From positions 1 through 9,608 of the forward strand of contig CALGIY010000115.1 in the NCBI GenBank assembly GCA_937914965.1: a DNA stretch of 9,608 nucleotides. Direction: 5' to 3'. This DNA comes from an uncultured Thermoanaerobacteraceae bacterium (GTDB lineage: Bacteria; Bacillota; DSM-12270; Thermacetogeniales; Thermacetogeniaceae). This document shows positions 7,397-9,608 of this stretch, in pieces; the stretch's first letter is position 1, and the number at the start of each line of letters is the position of its first letter. The notes under the pieces are model-generated. The model did not search any database and was not told where the DNA came from. It worked only from the letters and a program-made list of their open reading frames with translations. The translations under genes and the position numbers were made by a program.

Positions 7397-7768
7397 ATGT
7401 CTGAAGATTCCGGGAAAAAGATGATCATTGTTTCCTGCCCAGGTGGTTCTAATGTATCTTTAATGTCTTACAAAGCTGCAGGTATCTTACAAAAAGAAGG
7501 TTACGGTAAATTCGTGCGCCTAGCCGGAGATAAATTTAAAGAAAAGGACCAGAAGAGATTATCAGAAGCAGCTCAGGACGCAGATCAGTGGCTGCTCATC
7601 GATGGATGCACCAAAGCATGCGGGAAAGCCGCTCTTGATAGTGCAGGCATAAAGGCTGATCATTATGTGGTTGTAACAGATCTTGGGATCGAACGGGAAA
7701 TGAAAATGGATTTTACAGATGAAGAGTTAGATAAAGTTCTAACCGAGGCGAAAAGAGTTATTGGTTAA
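7397..7768 (+). CDS. DGC-domain putative zinc-binding protein, 123 aa
   Basis: The protein carries the signature that names the DGC family: LLIDGCTKACGKAALDSAGI (Cys71, Cys75). It also has the amino-terminal VSCPGGSNVS with Cys14 and the closing VVVTDLGIERE strand. The family is annotated as putative zinc-binding, with conserved cysteines and unknown function, and is common in anaerobes. Here the mid-protein position that usually reads CLAG reads VRLAG (residues 40-44), so one expected cysteine is an Arg. No signal peptide or membrane segment is seen. The start is secure: GGGAGGA (7384-7390) is 6 nt before the ATG. The gene is monocistronic, with a candidate promoter upstream and a strong terminator 15 nt after the stop. 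Confidence 0.85.
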   Translation: MSEDSGKKMIIVSCPGGSNVSLMSYKAAGILQKEGYGKFVRLAGDKFKEKDQKRLSEAAQDADQWLLIDGCTKACGKAALDSAGIKADHYVVVTDLGIEREMKMDFTDEELDKVLTEAKRVIG

Positions 7769-7783
7769 GTCCATATATATTTT

Positions 7784-7812
7784 AAGGAGCACTTTTTAAA
7801 GTGCTCCTTTTT
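7784..7812 (+). terminator. Rho-independent terminator after the DGC gene
   Basis: AAGGAGCACTTT (7784-7795) and AAAGTGCTCCTT (7798-7809) are perfect complements, giving a stem of 11-12 bp with a very short loop. T residues run to 7812. Confidence 0.93.
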
Positions 7813-7862
7813 GGTTTGCCCAACATGTTTGCATGGAACCGTATACTCGCCCGCTTTTTTAA

Positions 7863-7878
7863 TGGGACAACTGTCCCA
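7863..7878. repeat. GGGACA...TGTCCC palindrome, copy 1 (REP-like)
   Basis: TGGGACA (7863-7869) and TGTCCCA (7872-7878) are perfect complements with a 2-base loop, just downstream of the fmdB-type stop. No T tract follows on the minus strand, so it is a poor terminator. It shares its core with the palindrome at 8683-8705 on the other side of the fmdB-arsR block. GGGACA-type palindromes recur as scattered intergenic repeats in several bacterial genomes. Confidence 0.5.
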
Positions 7879-7889
7879 ACTCAGCATCC

Positions 7890-8078
7890 TCAGCCGAAGG
7901 GGAATTTTATCGTACCTCTGCTGCTGTTACTATCCGAAGAGTTAACAGCAAATGACGAAGGTAACCTTTGAACATCACCACCACATTTTGGGCATTTTAC
8001 CTTGTTCCTTTTCAACCAACTGACGACAGCCGAAAATTTGTGACCACAATCTTTGCACTGATACTCATACAACGGCAT
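7890..8078 (-). CDS. FmdB-type zinc ribbon protein, 62 aa
   Basis: This is a small putative regulatory protein of the FmdB / CxxC-CxxC-SSSS family. It opens with the near-invariant MPLYEYQCKDCGHKF and has two zinc knuckles: Cys8-x2-Cys11 and Cys29-x2-Cys32 (KCPKCGG). The family is named for a proposed regulator of formamidase in Methylophilus, but for most members the target is unknown. The tail is Ser/Asn-rich and ends KFPFG. The start at 8078 has GAGAGGAG upstream, with AGGAG 10 nt from the ATG. The gene follows a putative short leader ORF and a promoter with an ArsR-like dyad, so it may be controlled by the adjacent ArsR protein. What it regulates cannot be said. Confidence 0.87.
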   Translation of the reverse strand: MPLYEYQCKDCGHKFSAVVSWLKRNKVKCPKCGGDVQRLPSSFAVNSSDSNSSRGTIKFPFG

Positions 8079-8112
8079 GTGTCAATCACTCCTCTCTACC
8101 CCCAGCCTTTTC

Positions 8113-8169
8113 TCATCGATCACCGGTTTGTAGGTTAACCACCCACCCGATAATAATCTTCTTCCCCAT
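8113..8169 (-). CDS. Putative 18-aa leader ORF upstream of the fmdB-type gene
   Basis: ATG at 8169-8167 is preceded at 6 nt by AAGGGGG (8176-8182), as good a binding site as any in the window. It opens the frame MGKKIIIGWVVNLQTGDR ending in TGA (8115-8113). A shifted frame over the same bases (TTG at 8174 to a TGA at 8084-8082) encodes 30 residues whose end, PVIDEKRLGVERSD, also looks protein-like. Either this is a real short peptide, for example a translational leader, or it is the remnant of a slightly longer peptide split by a +1 frameshift near 8122. I recognise no family. Confidence 0.4.
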   Translation of the reverse strand: MGKKIIIGWVVNLQTGDR

Positions 8170-8184
8170 GACAATCCCCCTTAT

Positions 8185-8213
8185 ATTTAAATATTCATAT
8201 AATATGATATCAA
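8185..8213 (-). promoter_or_regulatory. Promoter with dyad operator ahead of the leader ORF and fmdB-type gene
   Basis: On the minus strand TTGATA (8213-8208) and TTAAAT (8190-8185) are 17 bases apart. The perfect dyad TCATAT-A-ATATGA (8195-8207) fills the spacer next to the -35. AT-rich dyads of this kind are typical ArsR/SmtB operators, and the arsR promoter at 8583-8611 has the same design. Confidence 0.55.
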
Positions 8214-8217
8214 TTGT

Positions 8218-8240
8218 AAAAAAAATTAACCGAACAGTTA
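8218..8240 (-). terminator. Weak intrinsic terminator of the arsR-type gene
   Basis: Read on the minus strand just after the arsR stop, TAACT and GGTTA form a 5-bp stem (one G-T pair) around GTTC, followed by eight T (8225-8218). The stem is weak but the T tract is long. Readthrough into the fmdB unit is possible. Confidence 0.5.
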
Positions 8241-8241
8241 T

Positions 8242-8538
8242 TTAACTAAATAGTAACCGCACAATTTTTCGTGCATCCTCATTGATTACACTATAATATA
8301 CTTCCAATCCACAGCGCCTTCCTTCGATGATACCAGCGCTGCGAAGTTTGGCTAGGTGCTGTGAAATGGTTGACTGCGGCATCTCAAGACAGTTTTGAAT
8401 ATGAGAAACATTGCACTCATCCTGGGACATCAAACCCCTTACGATACAGAGCCGCACTGGATGTGCCAGAACTTTTAAGAGTTCAGCTTTCTTCTTAAAC
8501 AATTCAGGATTTGTCGTAAAAGTCTCTAGCCCTGGCAT
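8242..8538 (-). CDS. ArsR/SmtB-family winged-helix transcriptional regulator, 98 aa
   Basis: This is a dimeric DNA-binding repressor fold. LKVLAHPVRLCIVRGL (residues 21-36) is the conserved ArsR opening. The recognition helix is QSTISQHLAKLRSAGI (55-70), and the wing is GRRCGLEVYYSV (73-84). The classic metal motif ELCVCDL is replaced by DECNVSHI, with a single Cys42. Cys31, Cys50 and Cys76 are also present, so thiol, persulfide or metal sensing is possible but not readable from sequence. I chose ATG at 8538-8536 because GAGGTG lies 6 nt upstream. An in-frame ATG at 8577 lacks a binding site and lies at about the predicted transcription start. The promoter (8583-8611) overlaps a dyad, suggesting autorepression, and a similar site precedes the fmdB unit. 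Confidence 0.9.
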   Translation of the reverse strand: MPGLETFTTNPELFKKKAELLKVLAHPVRLCIVRGLMSQDECNVSHIQNCLEMPQSTISQHLAKLRSAGIIEGRRCGLEVYYSVINEDARKIVRLLFS

Positions 8539-8582
8539 CTTGCTCACCTCGACTTTGATCCATCTATCTATATTCATTTATT

Positions 8583-8611
8583 ATGATATTATGATACATA
8601 TATCATGTCAA
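8583..8611 (-). promoter_or_regulatory. arsR promoter with overlapping operator
   Basis: On the minus strand a consensus TTGACA (8611-8606) and TATCAT (8588-8583) are exactly 17 bases apart, a strong sigma-A promoter. The 6-4-6 dyad ATGATA-CATA-TATCAT (8591-8606) covers the spacer. The 8-bp unit TTATGATA is repeated in tandem at 8581-8588 and 8589-8596. Bound ArsR would block RNA polymerase. Confidence 0.75.
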
Positions 8612-8682
8612 GTGTTTTACCCAAAAATACTAAGCTTTTCTCCCATTTTTGTTTCCTGCTGTCACACCGCCATCAATACAAC

Positions 8683-8705
8683 CAGGGACAATTCGGTTGT
8701 CCCTG
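8683..8705. repeat. GGGACAA...TTGTCCC palindrome, copy 2 (REP-like)
   Basis: CAGGGACAA (8683-8691) and TTGTCCCTG (8697-8705) are perfect 9-base complements around TTCGG, 18 nt downstream of the stop of the minus-strand MetE-like gene. No T tract follows on that strand, so a terminator role is doubtful. The core matches the palindrome at 7863-7878. Confidence 0.6.
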
Positions 8706-8722
8706 TAATAGCAAATAAAGTC

Positions 8723-9576
8723 TTAATACAATTTATATTTTTCTCTCAGGTTCTGTGAAATTTCCCGGAGCATGGCAAAGGACTTTTCCACACCTGATTC
8801 ATCCGGGTTCACCAAACAGCAGCGGGCTGGGGCAAGCCAGGCCTGGGCCAGGATCTGCTCTTTGGGTATCCCTCGTGCGGCTAGAAAGTCCCAAAAACCC
8901 TCGAGTTTTGCCAGCAGCTCGGGCACGGTCACAGCCCTCACCTGTTCATCAAGTGTAGGTGTTATACCCCAGGAGATAATACCTCCCCTATCTAAAAAGC
9001 TTTTGATCTCCTGTGTATAGTATGTGAAAACTTCCCCCCAGGCCAGGATATCCAATGAAAGAATATTGATGTCAAGATTGAGCAGGAAGGACCAGTCGGG
9101 ATTAGCACACAAATGTACGCCCTTTGGGCCGGGGAATGTTTTTAAAAAGTCGGCATAGTCTTCCCGGGCCCGTTCGGAACTGTAACCTGTAATAGCCATA
9201 AAAATCAGCCCCAGGCCCGGCTCATCGGTCCAGACAAATGCCCGCTCATTAAACTGTGTGAGTTCCAGGTATTGAACTTTTATTTTTTGAGACATAAACT
9301 CATATAGAAACTGCCGCACTTCATCATCATAGATGATCGGTTTTTTGTTTTCATCAGTAATTTTCAGACCATAGCTGATAGGTCCGATAAACTGGCCTCG
9401 CAAAGCGTAGTGTTGTGATAAATCTTTCTGTAAAAAGGCATCGTAAACAATAGAGTAGCGAGGCGATAACCTGAAGTAATCGAGGTCTTCCATGTGTTCA
9501 AAGTACTCCGGAAGCTCCTCATAGAATTTAGCTTTTGAAAATGAGATCCGCTTGTTTTCTTGATCGATAATGATAC
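8723..9576 (-). CDS. MetE-core / UroD-fold methyltransferase-like protein, partial (N-terminus missing)
   Basis: The frame is open from the adapter junction to the stop at 8723, about 283 residues of the C-terminal part. An internal ATG at 9493 is not the start: the frame continues upstream as coding sequence (DQENKRISFSKAKFYEELPE). The protein resembles the zinc-binding catalytic half of cobalamin-independent methionine synthase as found in stand-alone core MetE/UroD-like proteins. It has a His-x-Cys pair (VHLCANPDW, codons at 9115-9107), an SLD segment where MetE has its Glu ligand, a GGIISWGI strand, and the closing ARCCLVNPDE Cys motif (8821-8816) before a final helix. It probably acts in methyl-group or corrinoid metabolism. 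Substrate is unknown, and the Glu-to-Asp change argues against calling it a true methionine synthase. Confidence 0.72.
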
Positions 9577-9608
9577 AGATCGGAAGAGCACACGTCTGAA
9601 CTCCAGTC
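9577..9608. other. Illumina TruSeq adapter sequence (artefact)
   Basis: The final 32 bases, beginning AGATCGGAAGAGC, match the standard TruSeq read-1 adapter exactly and run to the end of the window. This is unremoved sequencing adapter, not genomic DNA. The genomic sequence ends at about 9576. Confidence 0.97.

Noticed and set aside
8539..8577. Thirteen-residue N-terminal extension of the ArsR protein
   Set aside because: The ATG at 8577 coincides with the predicted transcription start and lacks a binding site, whereas the ATG at 8538 has GAGGTG 6 nt upstream.
9364..9591. Open minus-strand frame of 75 codons starting MLFRSV
   Set aside because: Its start and first codons lie in the adapter sequence, and it is antiphase to the well-supported MetE-like frame.
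1..9608. CRISPR array, tRNA/rRNA genes, insertion sequence or prophage genes
   Set aside because: No regularly spaced repeats, no tRNA-like fold or rRNA signature, and no transposase, integrase or phage protein was found in the frames read.

Overview
The window looks like a metagenomic contig from a spore-forming Firmicute, probably a Clostridia/Peptococcaceae-like anaerobe. The pointers are moderate GC in the part I counted (mid-40s to mid-50s percent between about 300 and 600), strong GGAGG-type ribosome binding sites, a DUF1657 protein (a family typical of endospore formers), and small DGC, FmdB and ArsR proteins. The assignment comes from family recognition and composition only. Both ends are technically suspect. 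The last 32 bases (9577-9608) are an exact Illumina TruSeq adapter. The first ~330 bases are about 65% GC and look proteobacterial, which suggests an assembly chimera inside a conserved helicase motif.

Layout: positions 6072 down to 1 hold a tightly coupled minus-strand operon: a recJ-type 5'-3' ssDNA exonuclease, an AddB-like PD-(D/E)XK nuclease with an iron-sulfur 'staple', and a UvrD/AddA-like SF1 helicase that runs off the left edge. The reading frames overlap by 4 nt (GTGA) and 8 nt (ATGTCTAA), so translation is probably coupled. Together they look like a DNA end-resection machine with an extra RecJ subunit. This is the most interesting system here. Divergent from it is a small DUF1657 gene (6285-6506), which shares a bidirectional terminator with a convergent flavodoxin-fold quinone reductase gene (6569-7147, minus).

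From 7310 to 7812 lies a self-contained unit: a promoter, a DGC-domain putative zinc-binding protein and a strong terminator. From 7890 to 8611 on the minus strand lies an arsR-type regulator followed by a putative leader peptide and an fmdB-type zinc ribbon gene. The arsR promoter and the promoter ahead of the leader/fmdB both carry an AT-rich dyad between -35 and -10, which suggests one small ArsR regulon. Two related GGGACA...TGTCCC palindromes flank this block. The right end holds a partial stand-alone MetE-core (UroD/MetE fold) gene on the minus strand, cut by the adapter.

No tRNA, rRNA, CRISPR array, transposase or integrase was seen. No stretch over 300 bases lacks a gene. The larger gaps (6073-6284, 7148-7396, 8539-8722) are described through their regulatory sites; beyond those sites I see nothing convincing in them.
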